Source: Nageia nagi (Eukaryota > Pinophyta). Taken from it: a stretch of 64,000 nt of DNA. Made by a program: the position numbers and the translations under genes. The stretch is from contig JBITNC010000001.1 in the NCBI GenBank assembly GCA_050084985.1, positions 128,588,001 to 128,652,000 on the forward strand, read 5' to 3'. The notes below the pieces were generated by a model that was not told the origin of the DNA, searched no databases, and was given only the letters and a program-made list of their open reading frames with translations. Every line of letters starts with the position of its first letter. Within the stretch, counting starts at the first letter, position 1. Shown here one piece after another: positions 1 through 12,880 of the stretch.

Positions 1-1111
1 TGAAAAGGATCAAGATCTTTAGTGATTCTAAACTAATGATAAAGCAAATGTCCAACATCTATAACACTAAAGATCTAAAATTGCAACCATATAAAGAAAT
101 AGTCAAAAATCTCCTCATGTACTTCTCTAAGTATCAAATTGATAACATCCTAAGAGACAACAACAAGTATGTTGATGCTATGGCTAGTGCCACTTCCCTT
201 GCTCCTATTAACATAAAAGATGAACAAACCATCCTCATAATCAAAAACATTGGTAAGCCTTCTAATGAGTGTGATGTTCGAAATTTTATTCATGATCATT
301 ATTTTTTAGCAAGTTGTATCAATGCATGTGAATGGTATCAAGATGTTTTAAATTATCTTAAAAATGGTATTGTTCCTACTACTTTTGATCATAATGCTAG
401 AATTAGACTTAAAAAGCTAGCTACAAAACATATCATTATTATGGTGATTTTCTATATACAATGTCTTTGATGGTACTCTTCTTAGATGTCTAATGAGGAA
501 TGAAATAGAAATGGAACTTCATCAAGCTCGTGAAGGTAAATGTGATGGTCACTTTAATGGTAAATTTGTTCATCAAAAATTACTTAGACTAGGTTATTAT
601 TGGCCTACTATGCTTGAAGATTATGAACTACATGTTAGAAAGTATGAGCAATATCAAAAGAATGCTAGGATTTAACCTTCTCCTTCTCATGATTTACATT
701 ATATTGTATCTCCTTGATCATTTTCTATTAGGGAACTTGATTTTATTAGAAAAATTAATCCTATTTCAAGATATGAACATAAGTTTATCATTATAGCTAC
801 AAAATACTTCACTAAATAGGTGGAGGCCATACCTATGAAGTTAGCTAAAGGAGGTAAAATTATTTTTTCTTATTAAATATATCATTTCTAAATATGATGT
901 TGCTTTCTAAATTGTTTATGGATAATAATTTTAGCTTTAAAGGTAATGAAATCAAAAACTTTTGTGCAGCATATCATATTGAAAAGAAATTCTCTTCCTC
1001 TTATTATCCTCAAGGAAATGGTAAAATTGAAGCATCAAACAAGGTCATTGAGTGTATCCTATCTAAAGTTATTGCACAACATGGTAAAGATTGGCATGAA
1101 CAACTTCCCTA
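1..1111 (+). pseudogene. Ty3/gypsy pol fragment: second RNase H end, zinc-binding domain, integrase core
   Basis: Decayed 3' half of a Ty3/gypsy polyprotein running in from the left edge. In order I see the end of an RNase H domain (IKIFSDSKLMIKQM near position 10; the homologous copy at 49801-50060 shows the preceding VEYEALILGQK motif), an integrase zinc-binding stretch (HQAREGKCDGHFNGK near 520, GYYWPTM near 595) whose two cysteines are now tyrosines (RKYEQYQK), and an integrase core with KLFMDN near 910 and YYPQGNGKIEAS near 1000. An extra RNase H domain before integrase is typical of the Tat lineage, so I infer that lineage. Stops and frame changes are frequent. The reading frame is cut at 1111 by copia #1 and resumes at 9086. 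Confidence 0.85.
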
Positions 1112-1609
1112 TGAAGGAGTTGCAATATAAACTAAACAACTTTATATTTGTAAGATCACATAAAAGCTCACAAATCATATCTAAATAACTCATAAAGCAA
1201 TCTCATAAAGATAACTCAAGATGTAAGTGGTTCCTCCAACTAGGAGTACATCCACTAACTAGATCTCACTTCATTCATAAATATGAACTCTTACAATTCT
1301 TTAAGATCATATCCTAAATGCTATCCTCTAGTATAATTTACTTCATAAATTGATGTGTGATCATAAAGAGGGAGCCTTATATTTATAGGCTAAAATCCTT
1401 CTTTAGATCACCCTTTTACCAAATGTACAAAGGTATGACATGGAACTCATTTTACCCAAAGGGCATGCTCATGACATGGAGTCTAGAATAAGTTATATTA
1501 TTATATTCACTTAAATACTTAAGGTATATAATGATACCTTTAAGTATTAATGAATTTATAAGAAAAATCATTACAAAACCTTTACAATAATGCATTATTC
1601 ATTCTAACA
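1112..1609 (-). repeat. 3' LTR of copia #1
   Basis: 498 bp. Read on the + strand it begins TGAAGGAGTTG and ends ATTCTAACA, so in sense it starts TGTTAGAAT. It matches 8605-9085 along its length with scattered differences. The adjoining polypurine tract is at 1610-1618, reading GAGGAAGAG-like purines on the - strand just before the LTR. Confidence 0.92.
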
Positions 1610-2196
1610 CTCTTCCTTAATGCAATATTAGGATAGAGTGAATAAGAGAGAAGTAAAAGAGAAAGTAAGAGAGTTCTTCCAATAGATACAATGAAGATGA
1701 GAACTTTTTATATATTTATGAAATAAGAAAGATCTAGTTTGAGACTCATTACTTTGTCAAATACAATCATTAACCAAAATTAGTTTCAATGTACATAAAG
1801 TAGTCATCCAATTGAAAGTCATGAAGAGTCTCCACAAGCCTGCATACTTGAAATAAGTAACCTATAGTCTTAAGAAAGCTTACAAGTCAAAAGTAGCTTA
1901 AATAACATGATCAATTATATGCAATGTATTCATATCAACAAGATAGATGAATCAACTAAATGCCATCATAAACATGTGTTGATTATCATAACAAGTAGAG
2001 CAAAAAATAAATTGCACATACAAGTTTCTCACATATGAATAACTAAATAGTGATAGATTGACCAATTATTTTGCTCTAAAAAAATTTGTACAACAAGTTC
2101 TCATGTAGAGCAAACTTACCACAAAATGGTGTATAGTAAAATCGATACTATACAACATAAAATCCTCCTAGGGTTGAAGGAATTCAACACAAGAAT

Positions 2197-5100
2197 TCAA
2201 ACTTCACTCCCCCTTGAGGGTAATTTCACCAACCTAGTAGCATCTCCTAAATGAAAAATTGAGCTTCAAAAAAAGCTTGATAAAAAAATAAATAAATTTC
2301 AAGGTTGATGGATAATACTCTAGGTGTATGATGCCATCAAGAACCTTCTCCCTAATAACATGGGCTTGGATTTCCACATATTTTGTTCTTTGATGGAATA
2401 TAAATTCTTACCTAAAAAAATAGCTAATTAATTATCTAAATAAATTAAAGATGAGTTAGCTTGATTATACTTAATTTCTTTTAGAATATGTCTTAACCAA
2501 ATAACTTCTTGGGCTGCAACAAATATGGCATGGTATTTGGCTTTTATGGTAGAAAGAGAAATAGTGGGCTAATTCTTAGGAGCTTAAGAGATAGCACTTA
2601 AATCAATGCTAAACACATATGCATAAGTTGATTTCCTATCATCTTTATCTCTTCATAATCAAAATCTAAGAATCCAAAGAGAACAAATGAGGACAACTTA
2701 GAATACTTGAGAGCAAGATCTTTTATCTTTGCAATAAACCTTAAGATTTGCTTAACAACATTAAAGTGCTCAACATATGGTTTCTATATGAATTATGTGA
2801 TCAAATTCATTGCAAAGGTAATAATGGCCTAGAAATAGTCAAATACAAAAGATTACTATTAATACCTATAAACTATAGCATCAACAACTGAGAGTTGAAG
2901 CTTAGAAAAATAGTGATTCCAAAAGAATTGGGATCATAGCATATACACTCCATTTTAAACTTTGCAAGATGTCTAATATATCCTTAGATTACTAAAATAA
3001 GTGTAATCTTTATATAGGTATACTTGCATTCAAGGTCATAGTGCAGAGATCAAGATAAATAATTTCAAAAATTACATTAAGTTTGGATATGCACTCTTAA
3101 ATGATTTCATCTTATTCTTAGTAATCAAAAGATCATCACATAAAGGAGAATTAAGAAGACATCTTTTCTTGATTTACACATTAATCAAAGTTAGAAAATA
3201 ATTGAAGAATCCAATATCTGAAAAGTACCTTAAAATCATTTTTGTACCAGGCTTTATATGCTGCTTAAGTCTATATAATGACTTCTTTAGCTTGCACACA
3301 AAGGACTCTTTACCTTTCATAATAAACCCTTTTGGTTGATTCATGAAGATTTTCATATCTAATTACCATGAAAAATACACTTTTAACATTAAGTTGAAAA
3401 AAATTTCCATCCTTGAGCTATAAAAAGAGAAGGATAATCTTAATAGTAGGTATCTTTGTTATGGGAGCAAAGGTTTTCTCATAATATACATCATATTTCT
3501 AAGCAAACCTTAGCTACTAATCTTACCTTGTATTTCTCAATATCTTCAACTAAATTAAACTTGATTTTATAAATCTAATTATTACTAATCACATTGTTTT
3601 CATTGAGATAAGGAATCAAATCCATGTTTCATTTTTCATAAGCACCTCATACTCAACTTTCATGGCTTCTACCCAACATCATTTTATAAAAGCATATTTA
3701 AAATATTAGGCTCATGATTATTATCAATTTTGCTAAATAAAGATTTATTCAAGGTCATGCTCCTTGTTACCATTTGAGTTGAATTTTTCTTCTGAGGTAA
3801 CTTACTATATCAATATCCAACAGCTAGGTGCAACGAAGATTCCTCTAAATCATCTCATCTTCATTAGAAAAAATTTTTCAAGAAGTTCATTGAACTTGAC
3901 ATCTTTTAAAATGAATACTATTTGTAGGATGAGAGTAGAGTCTGTAGCCTCTATGCTAACTATCATAACCATAAAGATGTATTTTTTAGCTTTTTATCTA
4001 ACTTATTTCTTTTATCAAAATAATATAAGAGAATACTTCACAACAAACACCTTAAGATGAGAAATGTTAGATTTTGTTTCTAACTATAACTCAAAGGATT
4101 TTTACCCTAAATAATTTTTGTGGACACCTATTTAAGGTGTAAATAGCAATGCTCATAGCTTCACCCATAAAAACTAGAAGATTATCCAACATGCATCTAG
4201 CCATCTCCATAATTATCTTATTTTTTCTTTTGCAACATCATTATTCTAAGGAGTGTAAAGAATTGTAAACTACCTTTTGATTTCATACTTAGAATAAAGT
4301 CATTAAATTCATTACTATTATATTCTTCTTTATTATCTGATCTCAAACATCTTGATTAAAGTTAGATTGATTCTCAATAAAGGCCTTAAAATCTTTAACT
4401 CTTAAAGGTTTGATCCTTGTGATTAAGTAGATACCCAAGGTCATCCTACTAAAGTCATCAATTAAGTCAAAATATAAGATTCTCTTTCAAGTGACTTAAT
4501 CTAAAATAAACCCATCAAATTTAAATGCTAAGTTGAAGAAATTGAAAGTTCTTATGTTTATCTTTTTTGAACTTTACCTATGCATCTTTTGATGATGCAC
4601 TTCTCATATAGACTAATATAAAGATAAAATAAAAGGTAAACCTTTCATAAATTCTTAATCTATTATATAATATACTCTTATAGTTAAGTGCCCTAGATGT
4701 TGGTGCCAAAAATTACCTCTAGAATACATATTCATAGTAAGACATACTTTTTAGAACTTGTTCCATAACATAGAATCATTTTTCACTAACCCTTTAACCA
4801 AACATGTAAGTCCTTTTTAATGCACCAAGATTGATAGTTGAACTCAAATGAATAATCATTTCTAGTAACATTGTATCATAAACAGATGGTTCATCTTAAG
4901 ATTAGAAACATAGAGCACATTACAAGAACCTTCTCATCAATCAAACACTCCTAATTCTTTAGAATTCAAGATAGAGTATCACTATCACAACACATCTTTT
5001 TTATACTTATAAAATTTCTCATATTTTTTTTTTCAAAACATAGTGATTAGTGTAACCAGATTCAACAATCTAATTAGATAAAAAATAGAAGACATGGAGT

Positions 5101-6052
5101 ATAGCATTAAGCAAAACCACTTGAATATTCTTATTTTTTTGAATTTTTTTACATTTTTATACACTTTATTCTTTTATTTTTCTTTTTTTTTGTAGCATCA
5201 ACTTCTTGTGACCTTGGATCCTATAATAGTTATAATTTTATCAAATTTTACTTATATTGGATTATTTCTTTGTTTTTCTATCTCTTGCTTGAAGTGGTTA
5301 TTTTGCCATTATTCTTACACTATGTTATTCTTAATGTTACCATTGTTGATATCATTTCTTCTTTCTCAAACCTTTTAAAGAAGAAGGATAAGATTATTTT
5401 TATGGTTGAACTTCTTCTTGAAAAGAGTTTGGTTACTCCAAGAGTAATGTTATTACATTAGAAGAAGAAATTAATACCTTTTATTAAGGGTTTTCTCATA
5501 CTTCAAAGGGATCCTAAAAAGGTTTTCAAAGAGAAGACTTCTTCATTATCAAACCTGTTTCCATAACTACATAAAGTTACCAAACTTTGAAGAAAGGTTT
5601 TAAATAATGATAAAGACCATGAATTCATCATTGATCTAATTGCATCCATAAGTAACAAGTTAGATCCTAAGGTTATTGATTTTATTCAAATAGATAGCCA
5701 TATTTTCATCTTCCTCTTGATAAAATTGAAGCAAGTTTTGGATAATGGTAAACCTTCTTGAAAACATTGAACCAAGGTAGATTTGCTTAAGTTTATCCTA
5801 AGTTTTGTTTATCGAGATTGAAGAGAAAATCATCAGGATCACATCATCTAAAATTGCATAAAAGATCATGGAGGTTGCCAACTTATTCTTCATGGTTTAA
5901 GCCTCTAGTGCCTTCTCATTTGTAGGAGGTACAAGGTTTTCATTCACTATTTACCAAATCTTTCTTACCTATAATTCAGCTCTCATCTAAGGTTCTCAAA
6001 CCCTAAAGTTAGAACTATCAAGAATATATTTGGGTAAAAAAGAGTCTCCCAT
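2197..6052 (-). pseudogene. gag-pol pseudogene of copia #1
   Basis: Remains of a single gag-pol frame of about 3.86 kb, matching the length in copia #2 and #3. The start (MGDSF) is at 6052 and the end (GSEV then stop) at about 2197. Recognisable stretches in sense order are gag (about 5870-5550), integrase (about 4700-4200), reverse transcriptase (MNQPKGFIMKGKESFVCKL at about 3345-3290, KSLYRLKQ just after), and the RNase H region (about 2700-2450). Many stops and frame changes occur, so no protein can be made. Copia #2 is much better preserved and served as the guide for these assignments. Confidence 0.85.
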
Positions 6053-8604
6053 TTGCTACATAAGAATATGAAAAATAATAAGCATTGGTTCATTAAAAAA
6101 TATTATATGTTAAGTTTTAACCAAGTAATATATGTTATACTTAATTGACTAAGACATGCTTGATTTGATTCACTAGTGCAAATATTTTACAACTCAAATA
6201 ATAATTCATGTATCGAAATACATTTCTCATTTCAAAAATCATAGATATAGAGTGACATTGTTGAAATTTATTTATTTTATTTAAAATTAGGCTTTCACTT
6301 AGATGTTTGCATAATAGGAGCCCAAGTACTACCAATCCTCAATCAGTTCACCTTGGTCAGTATTATACTCTCACAAGGAGAAGTACCTACTATTTTCTAA
6401 GGTTATGATGTTTATTAGATCAATCAAATTATTAATCTTGATTAAGTTTCAAGTTATCCTCTTAGGTTATCAAGATAATCTTTGAATAGATGTGCAGATA
6501 TGTGATATCATTACACACATGTCTATCTATCTATTAGAGTTATATCCAAACCAACAAAGGACTTAAGGATAATTGAGAATTACAAACATTTCACCATTTA
6601 GATTATCGAACTTAAAGGCTCTAGTTTGCCTATTCTCATCTCATGGCTCCTCAAAAAGTCATGTTGCAGAATGTACATGCGAATGTATTCATTTTAAGGG
6701 ATGCTCATTTCAATGCTTGTGATTTTACATAATAAATAAAGCAAAAATGTAAAATATGAAGTAAAGTGCATAAATTAAACATCATCTATTCATAACTTGG
6801 AACCTTAAGAGTCTAATAGATTTTGTTTACTAATCTCTAAAGAAAATCTTTACATAAGTCCATAATTTGCACAAGTTAACTTTGCATCATCCATCATTTA
6901 CATAATTTGCACAAGTTCATTCATTAACTTTGCATAAGGAATAATACTTGGAAAAAATATGCATCATTTACATAGGCATCTATTTATCACTTTGCGTAAA
7001 AATTGCATCATCCATAACTTCAAAAATTAAGTAATGCATTATTCCCATAGTTTTTAGAGAGGCATAAAAAAATTCCTAAAAACATGCATTCTAAGCATAA
7101 GTGTCTATAATTTTTAAGTAAAGAAATTCATAAATATTCTCCCTTTTTACTTAAAAAAAAGATCCCTTCAATAAATGCTTAGTATAATGCAAAAAAAAAA
7201 TATTTTCTCCATTTTTAATTAAAATTATATCTAAGAAAAGAAATGGAGTAAATTAAATACTTGACTCAGGAAAAGTACTTATAAAACATTAAAGCACCAT
7301 CATTAATCCATCCATAAACCTAAAAATATTAAATGAAAGAAAGAACCCCTCACACCACTCAAAGGAGGGGCAAAGTATGGTAGAAAAAAAGTGATGGTAA
7401 AAGGAAACTTATAAGGAAAGGTTTTAAAAGACATCCAAAACATAAATGCTCTCCTCTTTAATACAAAATAGAGAAGGGATAAAAAAGGATTGTTGGGCTA
7501 CAAATTAGAGGTGTAAAATGGAGGCTTCAACGAGGTGAGAGGGCAAATACGAGGTCCTATTGGTAAGGATCGAGTGGAGGGCAAGGCCATGACGGAGAGT
7601 GAGGTTGATTAGGAGAGGTTGCAAAAGGGAATTTTAGCACCCCTGTGTAGATACCAAGGAGAAGATAGACACATGATGGAGGTTGCATGGTTTTAGCCCC
7701 CTAGGTGTCCATGCCGGAAATAACATGAGAGATAGGAGGAGTGTGCAATTGCGTAAGGATATCAAGGCACAAGATACACATGGAGAATGGTGTTTGGTTT
7801 AAAGAGGCTTTTGGAAAAAAAAAAAAAAGAAATGAGTTCCATCACAAAGATGGGAGATAAGTGCAATTGCACAAGGAGATCAAGGTGGTAGCTACATATG
7901 AAGAATGGTGTTGGGTTTAGAGAGGCCGATGGACTGATCGATAGGAGGCTAAGAACAAAGGAGATGGGATTGGTTAAATAACTTCATTGCCCTCTTTTTT
8001 TTGAAAAAGAATGTTCAAAAATTTAAATGCCTTCCTCTTGATTTTGAAAAATGCAACTCTCCTTTTTTATTTATTGAAATGCAAACTCAAAAAAATGTAG
8101 TAAAAAAAATACTTTCATTTTTTGTTAATATCAAAAATAGTTGAAACAAAAAATTGTAGAAGACAACTATTTTGATACAAGAATTAAGGTAGATAAAAAA
8201 TATATAAACTTTTCATTAAAATTTTGCATATAATTTTTGAAGAAAAAAATAGTACATATTTTTACTCAAAACTTTTGATATACATAATAAAAAGCTTCAA
8301 AAAATTAAGGATATGCAAAATTATAGCAATATAATAGGAAAAAAAATACAACTAACAATAAGACATGTTATTATAAAAACATGCATCAAAATATATTAGT
8401 ACTTTAAGTAAATTTTGTCATAAAAAGAACTAACATAACATAAAATATGTTAGTAATCAAAGATAAAGAGTAGAGGATGGTTATACCTTTGAAGCACTTT
8501 TACCTCACAATGCACATAGGATAAAGAATGAAGATCTCCAAATTAAATATGAACTTCCAAACCAAGGATGTGTAGAGGAGCCTCCAAGGAGCTCTGATAT
8601 CAAA
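6053..8604 (-). other. 5' leader of copia #1
   Basis: A 2.55-kb untranslated leader between primer site and gag. The part next to gag (about 6300-6700) is the block conserved in all four copia copies. About 7340-7970 is a relatively GC-rich stretch, C-rich on the sense strand, that does not resemble the equivalent stretch in the other copies. 8040-8460 is A/T-rich. I see no coding capacity. Confidence 0.7.
8592..8604 (-). other. Primer-binding site of copia #1
   Basis: Directly inside the 5' LTR, the - strand reads TGATATCAGAGC, one change from TGGTATCAGAGC, the complement of the initiator Met-tRNA 3' end used by plant copia elements. Confidence 0.8.
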
Positions 8605-9085
8605 TGAAAAAGTTGTAATATAAATTAAACAACTTATATTTTAAAATCACATGAAAGTTCACAAATCACATCTAAATAACTCACAAAGATAACTTAAGAT
8701 GTAAGTGGTTCCTCCAACTAGAAGTACATCCACTAATTAGATCTCATTTCATTCACAAATATGAACCCTTACAATTCTTCTAAACTCATCTTTGAACACT
8801 ATCCTCTAGAATAACTTTACTTATCAAATTGGTGTGTGATCACAAAGAGGAAGCCTTCTATTTATATGCCAAAATCCCTTTTTGGATTACCTTTTACCCA
8901 ATGTACAAAGCATGACATGGAACTCCCTTTACCCAAGGGGCAAGCTCATGACATGGAGTCTATGATAAGTTACATTATCATATTCACCTAAATACTTAAG
9001 TATCTAATGATACCCTTAAGTATTAGTGAATTTACAAGGAGGATTATTACAAAACCTTTATAATAATGCATTATTCATTCCAACA
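8605..9085 (-). repeat. 5' LTR of copia #1
   Basis: 481 bp, + strand TGAAAAAGTTG to CATTCCAACA. It pairs with 1112-1609 and is followed by the target duplication CCCTA at 9086-9090. Confidence 0.92.
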
Positions 9086-9574
9086 CCCTATGCTTTATGG
9101 GCCTATAGAACTAGCATTAGGACTTCTGTAGGTGCCACTCCCTTTTCCCTCATGTATGGAGATGAAGTTGTGGTCCCATTAGAGTTATAAATCCCTTCAC
9201 TTTATGTATCCTTAGATGGTTTCATCCCTGATGAAGATAGACAAAAGGCTAGGTTAGCCCAACTAGACGTCCTATATGAGAAAAGGGTTAATGATCTAGA
9301 ACACCTTTGTCTTTATCATTCTCGCATCCAATGAGCCTACAACAAAAAGATCATTCCTAAATATTTCAAGATAGGTGACCTTATCTTAAAAGAGAATCTT
9401 GCCAACACTAAAGCACTTGAAAATGAAAACAAAGGTAAGTTTGAACCTAATTGGATTGGTCCTTACATTATAATTGCAAATTATAGAAAATGTGCATATA
9501 AATTATCTACAATTGAAGGTAAAGAGGAATGTAATCCAATCAATATCATGCATCTGAAATTTTTTTACGTATAA
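9086..9574 (+). pseudogene. Ty3/gypsy integrase C-terminal part (continuation of 1-1111)
   Basis: This is the rest of the gypsy integrase after the copia #1 insertion. It reads [20 protein letters not shown] and then [10 protein letters not shown], the conserved region after the integrase core of plant Ty3 elements. The C-terminal domain follows: KIGDLILKENL near 9365, NWIGPYII near 9450, NIMHLKFFYV then a stop at 9572-9574. The whole 163-codon stretch stays in one frame with two internal stops. The second, in HSRIQ-stop-AYNKK, can be explained by CGA to TGA. It shares frame and family with the copy at 47755-50570 on the other strand. Confidence 0.87.
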
Positions 9575-10324
9575 AATCCCTTTTTTATGCAAATATGTCT
9601 TTTTGCATTTCTCTATACTAACATTGCAGGAAAATCAACGAAGTAAGACAACGTCATTGCTACTTTCCTAGCATCATCATTGCATTCTGTAAAATCCATA
9701 TTAAGGTAAAGCAACGAAGAGGTAACTTGTCCATTTATTTATCTTCTTTTTTATTACAAATTTTTATCAATTATATCATTTGATGCCTTTGTAAGGAAGG
9801 TTCATTCTTATCACTATAATCCATGGAAATATGGTGGCTTGGAGAAACCAAGTTGGTCACTCTTATAATTTGATGCCTTTATAAGGAAGGGTCATTCTTT
9901 TCACTAAATCCATGGAAACATGATGGCTTGGAAACCAAGCTAATCAACTTAAATTGGTAATCTCTCTTCAATACTCTTGGTGGGTAAGTCACCAAGGACA
10001 GGTTTGCTTTCTTATCATCTATCATATTATCCATATCATGTTCATATTTAATATATCTAGTATACAAAATATTTCTTGTATAAGCTTTTGTAGGTTCCTT
10101 GTTCTTTGCCTTGGATTGCTCCTATGATGAGAGGTCCATCATGTCACAACCAAGCTAAAGAGGAAGCATAACATAGTGAAAAAATTAGGGCAAGTGAAGT
10201 TTCCTCCATGAGACACCTTATTAGGGAGTACTTTTTTACTCTTATATTTTCTTGAATATACTTTGAATTATGTTTTAATTTCTTTTTCTTCGTAAACATC
10301 AAAACATATTCAAAGTGGGGCATC
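9575..10324 (+). other. 3' untranslated region and polypurine tract of gypsy #1
   Basis: Non-coding. It contains a tandem pair of about 85 bp (about 9780-9860 and 9868-9945) built around 'GATGCCTTTGTAAGGAAGG' and 'ATGGCTTGG'. The same motif occurs inverted at 47990-48130 in gypsy #2. The polypurine tract, CAAAGTGGGGCATC, ends at 10324 immediately before the LTR. Confidence 0.75.
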
Positions 10325-10700
10325 TGTTAATACCTAAAAAAGAATTTTAATTTACTTAAAATTCCTTTTTTAATTATTTGAAATAATTTATTTAATTTAT
10401 TAAATAAATACCTTTATCAATGTGCACTCTCATCTACCTTTATATTTTATGTAATAGGTCGACCAACATCACAATAAGCCTAAGGAAGAGCCTTAGCACT
10501 CTACTTGTTACTTATATATGGGTGTGGATGATCATGGAAGAATGATGTGATCTTACACATTTCTGAATCCTTGATAGCTGCAATTACTTGTATCATTATT
10601 GATCGATGTTTCTTAATGTCACCTATCAATTCTAAAAATTGTTATACTTTGAGCTATACACTCATGTTATCATTTACTCACTTGCATGTGATATTCTATG
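10325..10700 (+). repeat. Start of gypsy #1 3' LTR (right end not determined)
   Basis: The sequence begins TGTTAATACC right after the polypurine tract, as a Ty3 3' LTR should. About 40 bp match the LTR start of gypsy #2 (+ strand about 37905-37944), after which the two diverge. No second LTR copy is in the window, so the right end is a guess. Confidence 0.55.
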
Positions 10701-12600
10701 GAACAAAGGCAAGATGATGACATCAAGAAAATGGCAAGGCTAAACTGGAAGGGTATTCAAGCATCATCATTAGGTTGTTGACATGACCCTCTTTACAAAG
10801 TGCAACAATGGGGGTTGGACTTGTAGTGTAGAGTTGGTAGGTATTCTTTTTGTGGGAAGAGAGTGTGGGAGACACCCAACAAATAATTTGAATGAAGTTA
10901 GAGAGATGTGTGTGTGTGTGTGAGGATAATTGAAAATTACCCTCTTAGAGTTCTTAAATGCAGTTAAAGACCACCTTCTAGGTAAAATCATTTAATTATT
11001 TAACGATTCTAAACCCTTAAGATGATGATCTTAAACCATACTCATAAGTATAAATAACAATAATTTGCTTAGAAAATTTTTAAGCTCCCTCATATGTTAT
11101 CAACTTTATAATGATGCCTAAATAAAATGGTGGCCTCATGACCACCCTTACAGATTTTCAAAAGCAATTAAAAACCATTCTTAAAGACCTTTAAAGGTAG
11201 TTAAAAATCACCCTAAAATACCATTTTTAATGTAGTGATACTAATATATATATCTCAAAGGAAACTTGATGATGACCCTTTTCATCTGAATGAAAGGAGA
11301 GCTCAGGTATACTGGCACCATTTGTTTAAAATAATCATGGATACTGTTTGGCCACACTTCAATGCAGGGATATACTTCACACCAAAAACCTTGAAGAGGG
11401 TCAAACCTAACAATAGTGCCAATTCTTAATGAAATGCAACATGCAGAATGCAAGTGAAGAGATCCATCTTATAAAGGAGTATCCAATTTTTTGCAGTATG
11501 AATCATGAGGTGCTTCATTTTGTCAAATACCTTATAAAGCAAAATCAGCAAAATAGGCTAAAGCTCACCTACACACACTGCAACATTTTATTTCCTTGTA
11601 AAATTTTGATTACTCAGTATGCTACTATGCATCAAACGATCTTTGTCTATATCGTTTATATTATTTTCCGCTAGTCAAGATGCTTATCTTAGTTGCCACT
11701 TTATTTACTTTTTCTATGATCAAGGTAAAACCATTTAGGCATACAATACTCTACTTGTAAAAGGTTTCCAAGATCCTTTCAAAACTCAATTTTTTAATCA
11801 ATGTCAAATTTACCTATGGTTTTAATTAAAAAAAAAAAGATACTATTATATATGGGTTCTTAAATTTTCCTTAATCTAATTATTATGTCTCCCAATTGTA
11901 TCTAATAGATCAAGATACTTTCAAAAAGTAAATGCAATTTTCTCGATATCGATGAAATGATTTGTAGAAAACTATTAAAATAACTATTTTAACCATTTTT
12001 GTAACATCTTAATTTTAATTTTTTCTTAAAAAATAAAAATATCAAATCTCATCTAAAAAGATATAACAAATCCTCGTGAAAATATTATGATAAGCTTAAA
12101 GAACTTAATAACAACTTTTTAATATGATTAAACGTTAACTAGATTATTATGATCACTTAAAAACACAATTATAATTCAAAGAACATGTTGCAATCTTTCA
12201 AAACACAATAGTAATTCCTATAAAGTTAATGTAATTTACTATAACTTTTATGAATTGTAAATAAAAAAAATCTAAAACATAATAAATTCTTTCTTACAAT
12301 TAAAGTTGCACTAGTGACAAACTATTGAAGATGATAAAAATGAAGAAGATGACTTTGGTCTTAAGAATTTAGGTCCTTCCTTTGTATGCTTAATGTAAGG
12401 GAAAAAATAAATTTCTACCCTGTACGTTTAAAGTCAACTATTAAATAGATAATTAAAATTTGTAATTAAGAAAACAATATTACATTAAAGTATTAAATAA
12501 TAGAACATTTAAACAACTAAAAGTAACCAACAATTCACCTACTAAATAGATAATTATTAATTATTAACTTTAATGAATGCATGCTAGTGCTTTTGAATTG
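10701..12600. other. Unassigned non-coding stretch with a possible DNA-transposon end
   Basis: AT-rich DNA with no credible gene. A (TG)n run lies at about 10909-10922. From 10960 to 11237 short motifs of the type 'AAAGACCACC', 'AAAAACCATTC', 'AAAAATCACCC' recur and the stretch ends ...TAGTG at 11233-11237, like a CACTA-family terminus with subterminal repeats; its partner end is not clear. Short ORFs on both strands around 11235-11674 have no recognisable domain. 11680-12600 shows nothing. Confidence 0.4.
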
Positions 12601-12880
12601 ATGGAAGGATGTGACCTGCAATGCATCAGCTTAGCCCAAAGATGCTCTGGATTTGCATCCCATTTCCTTCTGTTGCAATCAATTTAGAGAGCGTTTCCGT
12701 TTAACAAATTGCACCGGACTGCGATTCAATTTCTACTTTACATTTCTCTTTCAAAGATTGCATAAGGAGATGCCTCTTTGAAGCACAGGTGACCTTCGCC
12801 TGGCCTCAATGCTCCCATACGGACTGTGCTCTGTAAGAAAAAATTCAGAAACAGAGCAATGTCTCCGTCAGGAATTGCAC
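12601..12880 (-). other. 3' flank of the kinase copy
   Basis: Still less AT-rich than the intergenic background, so probably original 3' sequence of the gene. A polypyrimidine tract followed by CAG lies at about 12831-12846 on the - strand and would serve as a splice acceptor for the GTAAGT that overlaps the kinase stop. No domain is recognisable in the short open frame at 12738-12947. Confidence 0.45.

Larger units (their letters stand above)
1112..9085 (-). mobile_element. Ty1/copia element #1, full length, inserted in gypsy integrase
   Basis: A 7,974-bp copia element in reverse orientation. Both LTRs are present, flanked by a perfect 5-bp target duplication CCCTA (1107-1111 and 9086-9090). 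The sense order is 5' LTR, primer-binding site, a leader of about 2.5 kb, gag-pol, a short 3' UTR, polypurine tract, 3' LTR. Removing the element and one CCCTA joins the gypsy integrase in frame (QLP then YALWAYRTS), which fixes the boundaries. The coding region is heavily eroded, so this is an old insertion, clearly more decayed than copia #2. Confidence 0.93.

Noticed and set aside
10659-11237. CACTC at 10659 preceded by ATA as the partner of the TAGTG-ATA end at 11237
   Set aside because: The fifth base is wrong, the subsequent bases do not match the other end, and a 3-bp match alone is weak.
11235-11674. Overlapping open frames on both strands (64-81 codons) near 11235-11674
   Set aside because: No recognised family, no consistent coding bias, and different frames are equally open.
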